From positions 2,396,346 through 2,460,345 of the forward strand of contig CM055112.1 in NCBI GenBank assembly GCA_029204225.1: DNA of 64,000 nt, in the 5' to 3' direction. The translations under genes and the position numbers were made by a program. Source of the DNA: Diphasiastrum complanatum. Taxonomy: Eukaryota; Streptophyta; Lycopodiopsida; Lycopodiales; Lycopodiaceae. Below are positions 11,966-24,308 of this stretch, piece after piece (within the stretch, counting starts at the first letter, position 1; each line of letters opens with the position of its first letter). Below the pieces are notes generated by a model. It was not told where the DNA came from. It did no database searches and saw only the letters and a program-made list of their open reading frames with translations.

Positions 11966-13496
11966 ACTAGCCAAAAAATTGCCCCAAATTTGGCCCTACG
12001 GTATCCAAATAGTGAATGTAGCCCATCACTAGGTCACCTGCACTCCGCTCAATAGAATGGTGATGTAAACTCTCCAAAATGTGTTTCTCCCTGCTCTATG
12101 ACGTCGCTCTGTTCGCTGGCTTTGAGCAGCCAGTTTTAAGGGTCATTTTTCCCCAAGGATGGCCAAAAAAGGTGCCTTCTAGCCAAAGGTAGCCCTTACC
12201 AAAGAATTAGCCTGCATTTTGAACCGATTCTTCATAATGAAGATTTTTAATGAAGTGAAGTTTACTTTGAACTTCAGTTCCCTTCAGGTCCTTTCTTTTG
12301 AAGATCTTTAATGAAATTCTTCATGAAAATGACCTTCAAGCCTTTCAAGGCCCTTTCAAATGCATGTAATGGTGATTTTCAATTGAGTGGCCCATATTGA
12401 TCCCCATTTGCTTGATCTTGGCCGTAGATCACATGTCGTAATGATCTGACAACTCTGCGGCCATCTGCACACTGGATCACCTTCCATGGGCTGATATCGC
12501 CCTGAAGATGCTATGGGCTTTTCCAAGTTGGGCGTGCGCCCTCCTCCACCATTCTTTGCTTTCTCTCCTCCTTCATTCCAGCTATGGTGATCAGATTCTG
12601 ATCGCTTCTATCTCCCTCCTCTACACATGGCTGCCCACGTCCGCCCACGGCCTTCTAGCAATAATGTATCCTCACCAAGGCGCCTAGCTATGTGCATTTA
12701 CAGCTCAGAAAAACGTCTTGCAATGAGCAAGATCCATACTTTTGTGTTTTTCAAACCCTGGCTACTTAATATGCTGCCCAATCTACATGGATTCATGCAC
12801 TCATTGCTCCACATCAAGCTGTGGCCTTTTAGCATTCACTAAGAAGCTCTAGGGCGCCCACTTTCAAAGCTTTACAGCTCCCAATTCCATCCACTACAGA
12901 GAGAGATTCATGGTTTTCTCCTTTGAAACCCTAGTTGCCTTCTTTCATAGTCTGAGAGAGAGAATTAATTGCTCTATGATTGCTTCATGGCTGACCCCAC
13001 CAATCTGGGTATTTCTTGGCCTTAGTAGAACCTTCCTAGGTAGAAATTTATAGTGACCGATTCTGTCAAATATAGAGAAAGACTTTCTGTTTTTTGTCAA
13101 CTAAGCCACTTCTTGGCAATTCACAGAATTGCTCCTTTCTCCTCCCAATGTAAATGGATTTAAAAATCCTCTCAGCTCTGAAATGCTACTGCCCTGCTCT
13201 ACCTTCTGATGCACTCCACTCACCAATTGATGCAGATTTCTGGCTATCTTTCCGTAAAAACCATTTGAAGCCGTTTATGAGCAAATTTCCATGAATTCTC
13301 CCCGAAATCCACCTACGACGATGGTTCTGATCTTCCTCAAAGTTCCGATTGAAGGAACTTTGCTTTCTCAAGCCATCCGGACTGTCGATACCCCGTATGG
13401 AGTCCTCTCTCCTAAGATGCTTTGAGTGCTATTTCTTCTGGTGAAAGACGCTATCCCATAGCTCCACTGGATCGTGCTTGCTTGCAACACCCTGAT
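11966..13496. other. Non-coding stretch, probably gypsy 3' region and copia leader
   Basis: No supported gene. It lies between the gypsy integrase tail and the primer-binding-like site at 13497. Short open frames (12627-12842 plus, 13186-13371 minus) show no known domain. Confidence 0.35.
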
Positions 13497-13509
13497 GCTC
13501 TAATACCAA
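13497..13509 (-). other. Degenerate copia primer-binding site
   Basis: Minus strand TTGGTATTAGAGC, one or two changes from the plant initiator-tRNA-Met complement TGGTATCAGAGC. It sits directly downstream, on the minus strand, of the LTR at 13512-13978. Confidence 0.55.
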
Positions 13510-13511
13510 GT

Positions 13512-13978
13512 TGAAATTCCGATAGAATCTAGTGCAGTATGCAGATCACATCACACAATCTCCATAGCCACTCCTCACAAGTTCTCAAAGATGGCACAAC
13601 AAAAGTTATGTATATTACAAAGAACATTGTACATATAGGAAATCCCTAACTACATGAAAGGACCGGTGTCCTAAAATTGGCCTACCACCTGCCAAACTAG
13701 AACAAAGCCCAATAAGGCCTAAATAACTGACAAACCCGAGACATGCCCTCGAGTATAACATAGCGAAACCAAAATCATTGTACAGGCTAATTTTTCTATG
13801 TGTGGCTACCCAGCTAACCCAAGTAGCCATCTACGTAATCAGTGCCCGATCAATATATCTTAATGGGTCACATCCCGAACACAACTGAATATATTAAATA
13901 TAATTAAGTGTACACTAATTACAATATTACATTTAGAGCTTACTTAAAATGTATATCAAATTAACTCTGATTTCTAAC
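13512..13978 (-). repeat. LTR flanked by a PBS on one side and a purine tract on the other
   Basis: On the minus strand a purine-rich run (plus 13979-13996, GAGAGAGGGGAGGAGAA-like) precedes TTAGAAATCAGAG, the LTR start. The LTR ends just before TTGGTATTAGAGC. Having both sites suggests an LTR shared by two tandem internal regions. Confidence 0.5.
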
Positions 13979-14398
13979 TTCTCCTCCCCTCTCTCAATTG
14001 ACAACTCTGTGTCTCTCTCTTCCCCTCTTTTTCTTGAAGAGCTTCATGCTTTCGTTTAAAACCCTCCATAGAGATAAAACCCCTAGTCCTAATGGTAAAT
14101 GTCACACCTATTAACACCTCGTTAGATTTGAATAATAGAAAGAAAGAAAAAAATGGCAAAACAACTAACTTTTGTGATTGAAAAGTTGATAAACTTGAGC
14201 AAAGTAGTGAAATATTTGAAAATATTCTTAACATACCAATTGTTTAAACTAGTAAATAAAAAACTGTTGAATTGGTGGAAAATCTTGAGCTCAAGTGACC
14301 AATTTGAACACATCAGATCCAGCCAGCAAAATACATCATTTGGTGTACAAGCATAGAATCTTAAAAACCCAAAAACTCATTGAAAGAAAAACACAAGT
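13979..14398. other. Non-genic stretch between LTRs
   Basis: Purine/pyrimidine-rich border then AT-rich DNA. No gene supported. Confidence 0.35.
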
Positions 14399-14646
14399 GT
14401 CAATAATCAGGTAAGCAACATCAAGCATTCACCATAAGCAATCACCACAAGGTGGAAGAAGAACATGCACCAAACTATCCATACTGAATGTAAAATGTAC
14501 AAATAGACCCTGAACCCTGATAGAGAGGAAAACACCTAAAAGTAGACTAATAGACTAGCCTATGGCTAATTACAATTGGTAATAGCTGTCTATAATATAA
14601 GTAGATCGTAAACAGTAACAATGAAGTTTATCATTGATTTCTAACA
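14399..14646 (-). repeat. Putative 3' LTR of the 14.7-16.1 kb copia
   Basis: Minus strand starts TGTTAGAAATCAATG right after the purine run ATTGAGGGAGAG (plus 14647-14658). The lower boundary at a TGTCAATAATC start is a guess. Confidence 0.4.
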
Positions 14647-14658
14647 CTCTCCCTCAAT

Positions 14659-16088
14659 GATAAAATTACATTCTCCTATTATTTATAGAGTACGAAATTT
14701 TAATGACTTAGTAAAAATATCTGCCACTTGATCTTCAGATTTACAAAAAATAGGATCAATGGCTCCATCAAGAATTTTTTCTCAAACAAAATGATAATGT
14801 ATTTTGATGTGCTTGGTTAGCGCATGTAGAACTGGATTTTTGGCAAGGTGAATGCAGCTTTGATTGTCACAAGATATAGTAGTCGCATCTTCGTAACCAT
14901 ACCGCTTCTTGTGTACCATTGCTGAGTGCTCGATATTCGAGGATAAGGCTACTGTAGGTTGTTTTTTGCTACTCCATGAAACTGTAATTGTACCATAACT
15001 GAATGTATGACCACTGGTAGATCTTCTGTCATCAATATTATCAGCCCAATCGGCATCTGTGTAACCTACCAACATTGGCGCTTCAGGCTGATCATACTTC
15101 AAACCAAAATTTAATGTCCCTCGAATGTATCTGAGAATATGTTTAGCAGACTTCCAGTGTGCTTGACTAAGATCTTGCATAAATTGACTAACAACACACA
15201 TCATAAGAAATATCAGGTCATGTGTGTGTGTCAAATAAATCAAACTACCCACCAGTTGCCTGTACAAATAAGCATCCATTTTTTCAAATTCATCATATGC
15301 AGTAAGCTTCATGTTGACATCCATAGGTGTGCTCAAAGGTTTACAATCCTGCATATTGAACTTATAAAGCAAATCTCGTGCATATTTGCTTTGTGTAAGA
15401 AAGACCACGTCTTCCTTTTGCCATATTTCAATGCCAAGACAATAGCGCATCAATCCTAGATTGCTCATGTCAAAAGCATTGGAAAGATCTGATTTGATTT
15501 CATCAATTAAGCTCTCATTACTTCTTGTAATAATCAATTCATCCACGTAAAAAACAATGAACACTATATCTGAATCTTGTCTTAGAATATAAAGACTAGG
15601 ATCAGCATTACTCTTTACCATTCCCCTTCGCTTGAAGTGTTCATCAATGCAAGAGTACCACACTTGTGGTGCTTGCTTCAATCCATAAATGGCTTTGTTG
15701 AGCTTACAAACAAGATGCTCTCTCCCTAGCTCAACAAATCCTTGAGGTTCTATTAAGTACACATCTTCATCCAATACTCCATTAATAAAAGTAGATTTAA
15801 CATCCATTTGTTGGATCTTCCAACCATAGAAAGCAGAAATAGCAATGATAGAACGTATATTTACCATCTTAGCTACGGGTGCGAAGGTTGCCTCAAAATC
15901 AATACCTTTTTGTTGCTCAAATCCTCTCGCAACCAACCATGCTTTGTACTTATTGAGTTGCCCCTCCGCTCCATATTTGATCTTATAAATCCATTTGCAA
16001 GTGATAGGCGTCTTACCATCAGGTAGCTCAACCAGTTCCACATCCTATTTTCGATATGATTTCCATTTTTGTTTCCATAGTTGCACAT
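14659..16088 (-). pseudogene. Ty1/copia RT-RNase H fragment with altered YVDD box
   Basis: A 419-codon open frame (16041-14782) carries LVARGFEQQKGIDFEATFAP, QMDVKSTFINGVL, KAIYGLKQAPQVW, FYVDELIIT, then RNase H (LVGYTDADWAD, RRSTSGH, WSSKKQPTVALSS, NPVLHALTKHIKIHYHF). The catalytic box is YVDE instead of YVDD. RNase H lacks roughly 20-30 residues between SSNIEHSAM and the DNQSC motif. Upstream reading continues frameshifted to 16088, where the gypsy-type LTR begins; gag, protease and integrase are absent. The copy is truncated and probably inactive. Confidence 0.85.
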
Positions 16089-16677
16089 TGTTAGGAGTAT
16101 TCCCAACATATTGTAAATAAATAAAATCGGAAGTAAAAATATTTGCGAGGGTCGTGGCATCCTACGAGGATAAGCCAAGTTGTAAATAGAATAAAATACT
16201 TGGTCCTTATTGTTAATTAAATAAAACTTGCGGCCACAATGTCAAGTTGATAAACTTAGTCAAAATTTACAAAGTTGGGTCCAAATTAAAACTCACATGT
16301 ATCATGTGATTTCTAATGTACTTTTTCAAAACCCTTGGATTAGATTGGACCCAAGGTGAATCGTGAAGATTGAAGCTCATAATTTTTTTAGAAGTAGCCA
16401 ATAGGATTTTGGGACAAGGGCCTTTCCCATTGATAAAAAGACACCACTTGTACCATATTTGCATGCTTAATGAGAAGGAGGAAACTCTACCATTTTTGGA
16501 AGAGAAGCATCCTCATTTGCTATTCAATGCTTGCTATTGCTATTGTTGCTCTCCATTTGCTTTCAAGTTCCTACTTTCTTGGTTTCATTAGTTTGTGTTT
16601 CTCCTTTAGAAAGTAAAATGAGCAAGTGAGCTAACCTCCACTCTCTCTCTCTCTTTTTCTTTACGTATTCTATCCAT

Positions 16678-16767
<90 letters not shown>

Positions 16768-16944
16768 AAATCACGATGTATGTTGGGTTAGTGTAGGGGA
16801 GTGTAGTGTTAAAGGTGGTAGTGTTAGTGTAAAGGATAGAAAGCAACTAAAAGTAGCATCTTAGCATAATTAGCTCATATCCAAGTGTTCTAACCCTCTT
16901 TGACAGGCGTAAGGAATGCTCATCGACTAAATCTACACCCTACA
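16089..16944 (+). repeat. Ty3/gypsy-type LTR with internal CT microsatellite
   Basis: Starts TGTTAGGAGTATTCCCAACA (near-palindromic terminus) and ends CCCTACA, followed by a PBS. It shares long stretches with 24309-25112, including AGCCAATAGGA, CACTTGTACCATATTT-like and GAGCTAACCTCCA, so the two are the same LTR family. It interrupts the copia RT fragment on its left. Confidence 0.65.
16683..16765. repeat. (CT)n microsatellite, ~83 bp
   Basis: Uninterrupted CT/TC dinucleotide run inside the gypsy-type LTR; the related LTR at 24.3-25.1 kb ends at this point. Confidence 0.95.
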
Positions 16945-16945
16945 G

Positions 16946-16963
16946 TGGCGTCGGTGCTGGGGA
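16946..16963 (+). other. Primer-binding site of a gypsy-type element
   Basis: TGGCGTCGGTGCTGGGGA one base after the LTR end. It resembles the TGGCGCCGTTGCCGGGGA site that I recall from plant Ty3 (Tat/Athila-type) elements, with three or four differences. Confidence 0.6.
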
Positions 16964-17560
16964 TAGGTTTCACTAACTAGTTTAGTTGCTTTTTTGGTTG
17001 TTTTCGTTTTTTTAAAGTGTTTTTAGATGGATTTTGGGTAGAGTTAGCTTGTTTTCTATATTTTCATGTGTTTGGACTGTTCACAACTAGCGGAGGAGGT
17101 GTGAGAGGGTAGAGGAGGCCGTAAATAGCCTCTAAGGGCTTGACATCCAGCCAAAATCTTGAAAACCCATAAAAACACTCAAATCTGCAATTTGGAGGGA
17201 AAAGAGGCAAAATTCTCATCAAATTTTGTTTTCTCCAAAACCAGTGTGAACTAACCCTCGCATGATTGACAACAGCTCCAAGGTACTATCCCGGACCTGC
17301 ATAGAAGTTTACGAGAGTTAGTTCCAAGCAAATCTTGAAAAATCAGAGAAAAACCATAAAAAAATTCAAAAAACCCTTGTAAAAAACAAAAAAATTTAGA
17401 TCAGCATAAGAACTCTCGCAAAGCTCTTTGAAGTTCCATCTCTATGAGACTAGGACACAGAGAAGCTTGCAAGAGTTAGTGTGCTCTTGCGAAGGTTCCC
17501 AATGAGAAAAAGATGTGAAGTTTTTAGCACGTGTGAACTTCACCACACACCCTACAGGAT
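16964..17560 (+). other. Gypsy 5' leader, no coding content
   Basis: Follows the LTR and PBS. AT-rich leader with short repeats; no gag frame seen before the next element takes over. Confidence 0.4.
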
Positions 17561-17564
17561 CTTA

Positions 17565-18148
17565 CTGAGGTGTTGTGATTGCACAAGTTTGATCAAAGAA
17601 CAGTATGCTTGAAAAATATAAGACAAGAGCACAATGGCATACATCTGATGAAAAATCTAACTCTTCACTATGAGAAATGAATGTCAGAAATAATTCTAAG
17701 TGTTCAGTATGGGAAAAAGAGGCTGCTCTCAGGTATAGAGAGAAAATCATACAAAAAAACTCGGGTAGAGAGAGAATGAGTCCAAAACACCAAAATCTCA
17801 ATATTCACAATATGGCAAAACATGCCCAGCTTTCCCTACATGATAGAGACTCGAATTCCTATAGTGGAGTTGCATGGAAAGTCCACTTAACTGAACTAAT
17901 TCACCTACCAGAGATCCACATGTGTAACTGCATGCATGTACGGTGCATGTACTGCATGTCAACTCAAAAAATTGCCTAGACATGTGTAGATCACAGAATC
18001 TACTTTGCATGTTGCATGCACTAATTGCATGTGGCTTGCATGCATACAGTAAGACTTTGCATGCTATCAAAACATTTACATGTCATTACAATTGAACCTA
18101 TCTAACTCAAATCCGAACTACACTAGAAGGATATTTGCTCAATTCACA
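17565..18148 (-). repeat. Putative 3' LTR of the RT-less copia at 18.2-19.7 kb
   Basis: Minus strand begins TGTGAATTGAGC just after the short purine run AAGGAG (plus 18149-18154). It contains many GCATG motifs, as does the LTR at 6.6-7.35 kb. The left edge is uncertain. Confidence 0.4.
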
Positions 18149-18228
18149 CTCCTTATATGTACAACAACTAGTGGAAATTATCATGGTCATGATCCCAAAC
18201 TCGAGATAGGAAGATAATATTTTAATAA

Positions 18229-19690
18229 CTCATGTAGGTCTTCTTGGTGTGATAGCTTGAATCTGCTCCTCCTCAAGCCTCGGCCTCACCTCTTCTTGAA
18301 CAACATCAAGGTTGATGATTGAACTTGCATGAGTCTCTTTGATCTGGACATCATCCAAGTTAAATTTTTGATCTTCATGGAAGACTTCATCTCTACTAAC
18401 AACATTTTTGTCAAATAGAGGGCAAATAAATCTTGTATGATTTTTTAGTAGATACATAACCTACAAAAATTCCTTTCACTGCACTAGGATCTTCCTTCTT
18501 CCTAGTTTCTATAGGTACATGCACAAAGCATACACAGCCAAAAATCCTAAGATGATCTACCTTAGGCTTTTTCATTTACAACATCTCAAATGGTGTCTTT
18601 CCTCCTATTGCAAGATTTGGAAGCCTATTACAAAGATAGTTTGCACATGCAACTGCCTCTCCCCAAAATTCTTTAGGCGGAGAAGCTTCCAGCCTAATGG
18701 CTTTTGCACATTCACACAAAGTTCTATTTTTTCTCTCAGCAACTCCATTTTGCTGAGGAGTATATGAACAAGAAAACTCTTTTTGAATACCCTCTCTCTC
18801 ACAAAAGTCTTTAAACTTATTGGAAATGTATTCTCTCCACTATCACTTCTTAAAGCTTTTATCTTGAAAGGAAACTGCTTCTCTACATAAGCTTTAAAAG
18901 TAAGAAAAACATCATAAACCATGGATTTTGAAGACAACATATAGATCCAATAATGTCTTGTATAATCATCTACAAAAGAGACAAAGCAGTTGGCTCCTCC
19001 TTTGCTCTTAGTTGATGAGAAATGAACATCTGAGTGTACAAGTTCAAATGGTTGCTTTGTCTTGATACTTGATCTAGGAAAAGGCCTTTTGTGTGACTTT
19101 GCCAGCACACAAGCTTCACAAGGTAGAAGCTCCTTTGACAAGTCTTTGGTAGACCAACAGCTTTTTCTTCTTTGACCATAGATTGCATGGATTTGAAATT
19201 GGGATGACCCAATCTCTTATGCCGCAGATCCTCCTGTAGAAACTTGGTCTCATAAGCAATATCTGAAATATTAGCACTCTCCCTAGAATCTAGTTTGTAC
19301 AACTTACCAATTCTAGATCCTCTAGCAATAACTTCATTTTCTCTTGAGATTATACACTTCAACTTGAAACTTGACATCCAATCCACTATCAAACAACTGT
19401 CCTACACTAATGAGATTCTTAGTCAATTTAGGTAGCAAAAAAATTTTGATGATGATGCATGTAATGGAATACTACATATTCCTTCAATCCTACACTCTAC
19501 ATCATTAGCAGTATAGATTGACCTTTTTGCACCTAAATATGGCATGAGATTAGTGAAAGAGTTCCTAGAACTAGACATGTGGGAACTAGCTCCACTATCT
19601 ATCCACCAGACTTCTTCATTCTTAAAAGGGAAAGATGAAAAAGTAGACATCATTGATGAATCCTCTCTTTCACTCTCTACACCCTCACAC
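18229..19690 (-). pseudogene. Ty1/copia protease-integrase copy lacking gag and RT
   Basis: Minus strand order: protease WWIDSGASSHMSSS near 19600, NLISVGQLFDSGLDVK-like stretch (broken), LRHKRLGHPNFKSM, zinc module (CEACVLAKSHKR), integrase core DVHFS and SFVDDYTRHYW, QNGVAERK-like region (frameshifted near 18770) and integrase C-terminus RDEVFHEDQ. It then reaches the linker ITPRRPT at 18230. RT and RNase H should follow but are absent: only about 80 bp separate the linker from the purine tract and LTR. It is closely related to the 7.4-11.2 kb element. Frameshifts near 18830, 19140 and 19420 make it inactive. Confidence 0.8.
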
Positions 19691-20160
19691 TCATAAGTTT
19701 GTCAGTTATTTTAGGCCATATTGGACCTTGTTCTTTGAGCTAGTTGGAGGCAGCAAGGAATTCATCCACACGAAGGGATGGGTCAACAACGCAAGCCCTA
19801 TTTAGAGATCTTAAGGAGACGGTTTGCTTGAGGGAGGACTCGAGGATAGAGGTAGAGGATCTGGAAAGTTTTTCTTGCTAGCAAATGAAGGAACATGAGC
19901 AGTCAATGATATTTCCCAAGTCCGAAAGAGAAGGGATCTTATCGGCAACCGATGTCTTTCTACCAAATAAGGGAATCGTGCACAATATAGACAGAGTGTG
20001 GTTTGGCAATTTTGGTAGGGAAGAGTATGAAGTGAAGGTTAACAGAGAAGTGATCTTAAAGACGAAAAAGGGAATAATGGCATAGGAAATGGGACTAGTC
20101 CAATTTCCTTTATTCGAAAGATAGAATCTATCAAGTCTAGTAGAGGTAAACAAGAGGAGG
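19691..20160. other. Unassigned stretch
   Basis: A short plus-strand frame (19885-20085) and fragments in other frames give no known domain. It lies between a minus-strand copia and the 5' LTR at 20161. Confidence 0.35.
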
Positions 20161-20648
20161 TGTTGGAGTTTAATTTTTACTCCTACTCACAGGAATTCAT
20201 CTCTTGAATATACCTATACTATGAAAATATTCTCTCTCTACAGCATGTAGCCTTACTCGCATAAATCGAACGTTTTGTATATACAATGACTTTGAAACAT
20301 AGCAGAATCGACTCGACATACCCAACTTCAACTCCATCGACATCGACTCAAGGGAAAACAGTCAACTAGACTCATTCGACACCCTCGACATATGTTGACT
20401 ATCACCACTCAAATGGAGCTCTTCCTCTACTCTATCCAATACAGACTATGTCACCTTTCACTATGCAGTAACTATACCACTTCATGATTGTTACCTACAC
20501 AGTTTACACTAAATGTTATAGTTGTAATCTTCACGATCAGTGTAGCTGATGTATGTACATGTATACACAATAAATCAATCAATCAGAGAAGAGATGAAGT
20601 TCTATCATCGAGATCAACTGAAGTGTGAATCAGAGTTCCTCTGTGAAC
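20161..20648 (+). repeat. 5' LTR of the 20.2-24.3 kb copia
   Basis: Starts TGTTGGAGTTTAAT and ends near CTCTGTGAAC. Matches 23825-24308 along its whole length with scattered differences, including the shared AATAAATCAATCAATCA near the end. Confidence 0.8.
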
Positions 20649-20654
20649 TGGGCC

Positions 20655-20667
20655 ATTGTATCAGACA
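20655..20667 (+). other. Degenerate copia primer-binding site
   Basis: CATTGTATCAGAC resembles TTGGTATCAGAGC; right position after the 5' LTR. Confidence 0.5.
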
Positions 20668-20817
20668 ATTGCTGAATTCACACGTGTGGAATGCCCTACA
20701 CATGTATTCTTGATCTCCTAAGCACAATAGCACCATAAAGATCATACTAGCCAACACTGCTAATGGTACAAGATCAATAAAGTAGAGGTGCCCTTCTATG
20801 TTATCTCAATTCTGGTG

Positions 20818-23790
20818 CTTCTCAGCACATGACTCCATGCAAATTCCTTTATGAAGAACTCATGCTAGCAAATTCAAAGTACATGTACTTCGGTGACTCA
20901 AGTACACATCAGATTGAAGGCCAAGGATCTATACGTCTTCATCTTCCAAATGATAATTCAACATTGCTTAAGGATGTCCTTTATGTACCCAAACTAACAA
21001 AGAATTTATTGTATGTCAACAAGATCACAGATCAGAGTTGTAGACCCTTGTTCAATTCAAAGCAATGTACTATTTTGGATAAAGATCAAAATGAAATCCT
21101 CTCTACAAATAGAGAAGGTAATTTGTACATCTTGAGTCATGAGTATGCACTTTCTACCAATGTGCATACTTCAAATGCTCAGTTATGGCATCAAAGACCA
21201 GGACATTTAAAAATGAGATCAATCTTGTACATGCATCACAATAGCATGATTAAGGATCTTAGCATTAATGCTGCCTCCACTGACATTCGACATGTCTATG
21301 AGATGTACTTACTAGGCAAACAACCTAGATCAAGATTCCCTAAGAGGCAAGATGTTAAAGCTAAGTCCATTTTAGAATTGACACACAGTGATCTGTGTGG
21401 TCCTATGATTACTCCCTCTCTGGGTTCCAACACTATATGTTATCACTTTTATCGATGATTATTCGAGATTCACCAGTATTATGTTCATCAAGAACAAGTA
21501 TGAGGCATTCAACTGCTTCAAAGAATTCAAGCAGTTTGTTGAGACACAGACTGCTCGAAAGCTCAAGACCCTATGCACATATAGTGGGGGATAGTATATG
21601 TTAAACGAAATGTCCAACTACTTATCATCATGTGACATTCATCATCAGTTTTCCACCAGCTACACACCACAATAGAATGGAGTAGCCGAAAGGAAGAACC
21701 AATTATTACTCAATGTGACGCGGTCAATGCTATCAAATGCTCAACTATTTTTGAGCTGAAGCAATTTCAACTACTTGCTATCTGCTGAATTACTCAAGCA
21801 CCACAGCAGTCAACCCAAAAGCTCCCTTCAAAGCCTATTATAAATGCAAGTCGAGGGTGAAGAACCTTCGAGTGTTTGGTTGTCTTTGTTATGTGCAAAT
21901 TCCTTCTGACCTAAGAAAGAAGCTCGGTCCTGTTAGCTGCAGAAGTATCTTCATTGGATACTCGACATCACAAAAGCCTATTGGATCTACGATATTGAAT
22001 CAGGATGAATCACAGTCAGTTGAGACGTTGTCTTCCTCGAAGACAAATTTTACGACTTCAAGCAGAAGCAACCAATACAGAGTTCATTCCAACGACTCCA
22101 ATCACCATCAACAAGCTTTTACTTGCGCCTGTTCCGACAAATATCAAAGATATTCATGTTGCACAGCTAGGAGAGTCATCATCTCAGAAACCGACTACTG
22201 TTCAAAGTTCTCCTTGACATCAACATGAGCCTTATCCTTATGTCTCTCAAGCATTCATCAGTTATGATGAACCTTCCTTAGTAGCAGAAGCAATGTCAAA
22301 TTCAAGTGCAAACCATGAATGATGAATATAGTTCATTGATGAAGAACAAGGCATGTGTCTTGTCGAGCCTCCTCCTGATGCAAAGATCATCGACACTAAG
22401 TGGTTCTTCAAGTTGAAGCTCAATCCATATGGTTCGACAACCAAATGAAAAGCTCGACTAGTCGTCAAAGGATATGAACAAACTTACGAGATTGACTACA
22501 CTGAGACGCTCTGTCTAGTAGTACGACTTCAGTCAATTCAATCTTTACTTGCTATTGCAGTTGCCAAAGATCTAGAAGGTTACTAGATGGATGTTCAGAC
22601 AACATTTTTGAACGGATATATACAAGAAGATATTTATATCTATCAACTCGAAAGTTATGTCCTTCAAGGCCAAGAACACAACATATGCAAGTTGTAAAAA
22701 ACTCTCTATGGGCTGAAGCAAGCTCCAAGGGCCTGGTTTGATAGAATCAATCGATTCTTGTTGCAACACAACTTTATTTCAAATTCTACTCATGCATAGA
22801 GGTTCAAGCTATGTTGTAATAGCTCTATATGTTGATGACTCTCTAATCATCAGCAATTCAAATCAGTTACTACAAGAGACAAAGTCTCTTTTATCGAAGG
22901 AATTCGAAATGACCGATTCAGGTTCAGTGCATTACCTTCTTGGGATCGAGATAATCAGAGATAGAGACAGAGCAAATATAAGGATCATGATAAGCCAAGA
23001 AAAATATCTAACCAATATACTCTACAAGTATGGCATGAAAGGCTACAAGTTGATAGACTCGCCCATGGATCTAGGATTCAAGCTATCAAAAGACATGTGT
23101 ATGAAGATTGAAGCAGAGAAAAAAAAAAAGTGCAAATATTCCTGTCAGTTGATAGTCAGATCATCTATCCCATGGTCTGCACATGACCCGATCCTGCCTA
23201 GACAGTCAACACAAAGTCACAATATATGATGAATCTCGACCTACCTCACTAGAAGGCTCTATTGAGAGCATTAAGGTACATTCAACCCACGAAGCATTAT
23301 GCTCTATGCTATAATAGAAAGACAAAGGACGCTCTAATTCTCAATGTTTATTTTGACTCTAATTGGACTGGAGATGTGGACACTCGAAAATCCACTTTTG
23401 GCCACCTATCCTTTCTAGCATAAGAATCCATTCCTTGGAATAGTCGAAAGCAAAAATGCATTTCTTTGTCTTCCATAGAGTCCGAATATGTTGTAACTAC
23501 TTCTGTAGTAAAGGAGATTATTTGGACTTCAGAAGATTGCTCTAGGATCTAAAGTTCTCTCAAATCGGACCAACTATACTCTATTGCGAAAATCATAGCT
23601 GCATTACTTTATCTCTGAACCCACGAACTCACTCTAGAACTAAGCATATTGAAGTTCAATTTTATTTTATTAGAGAGAAAGTTCTAAACAAAATTGTTGA
23701 ATTAAGTTACTGTCATACTGATAGTATGTTGGTTGACATTCTAACAAAACCCTTGTCAAGGGAAAAACATAAGCAAACATATTAAACTTC
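20818..23790 (+). pseudogene. Ty1/copia protease-integrase-RT-RNase H remnant
   Basis: Plus-strand order: end of protease (GDSSTHQIEGQG, DVLYVPKLTKNLL), pre-integrase (LWHQRPGHLKM), integrase with ELTHSDLCGP, FIDDYSRFT and NGVAERKNQ (near 21680), integrase C-terminus (LRVFGCLCYVQIP), RT with [22 protein letters not shown] (near 22710) and LYVDDSLII (near 22830), then RNase H pieces and HIEVQFYFIREK / DILTKPLSREK near 23650-23760. Many stops and frameshifts. The first half of protease and all gag are missing. Confidence 0.85.
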
Positions 23791-23814
23791 ATCTGGGATC
23801 CTAGGACTTAAGCT

Positions 23815-23824
23815 TAAGGGGGAA
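23815..23824 (+). other. Polypurine tract
   Basis: AAGGGGGAA directly before the 3' LTR start TGTTGG. Confidence 0.75.
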
Positions 23825-24308
23825 TGTTGGAGTTTAATATTTACTCCTACTCATCTGAATTTATCTCATGAGTATGTAAATATTCTCTCTCTACAGCAGC
23901 ATGTAGCCTTACTCGCATAAGTTGAACAGTCTTTATATACAACGACTTTGAAGTAGAGCAGGATCGACTTGACATACCCAACTCTGACTCCATCGACATC
24001 GACTCAAGGGCAAACAATCGACTCAACTCATTCGACTCCCTCGATGTCTGTCGACTATCACCACTCAAATGGAGCTCTTCCTCTGCTCTATCCAATACAG
24101 ACTATGTCACCATTCACTATGCAGTAATTGCACCACTTTACGACTGTTACCCTCACAATTTACACTAAATGGTACAGTTGTAATGTTCACGATCACTACA
24201 GCTGATGTGTGTACATATATACACAATAAATCAATCAATCAAAGATGAGCCAAAATTCTATCATCGACATCAACGAAAGCGTGAATCAAAGTTCCTCCGT
24301 GAACACCA
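23825..24308 (+). repeat. 3' LTR of the 20.2-24.3 kb copia
   Basis: Starts TGTTGGAGTTTAAT after the polypurine tract; ends GTGAACACCA. It abuts the gypsy-type LTR at 24309 exactly. Confidence 0.8.

Larger units (their letters stand above)
20161..24308 (+). mobile_element. Ty1/copia element with both LTRs (decayed, gag deleted)
   Basis: Two similar LTRs (20161-20648 and 23825-24308, both starting TGTTGGAGTTTAAT) bracket a plus-strand pol remnant. A degenerate PBS and a clear polypurine tract are in place. At about 4.15 kb it is shorter than a typical copia because gag is missing. No obvious 5-bp target duplication was seen. Confidence 0.8.
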
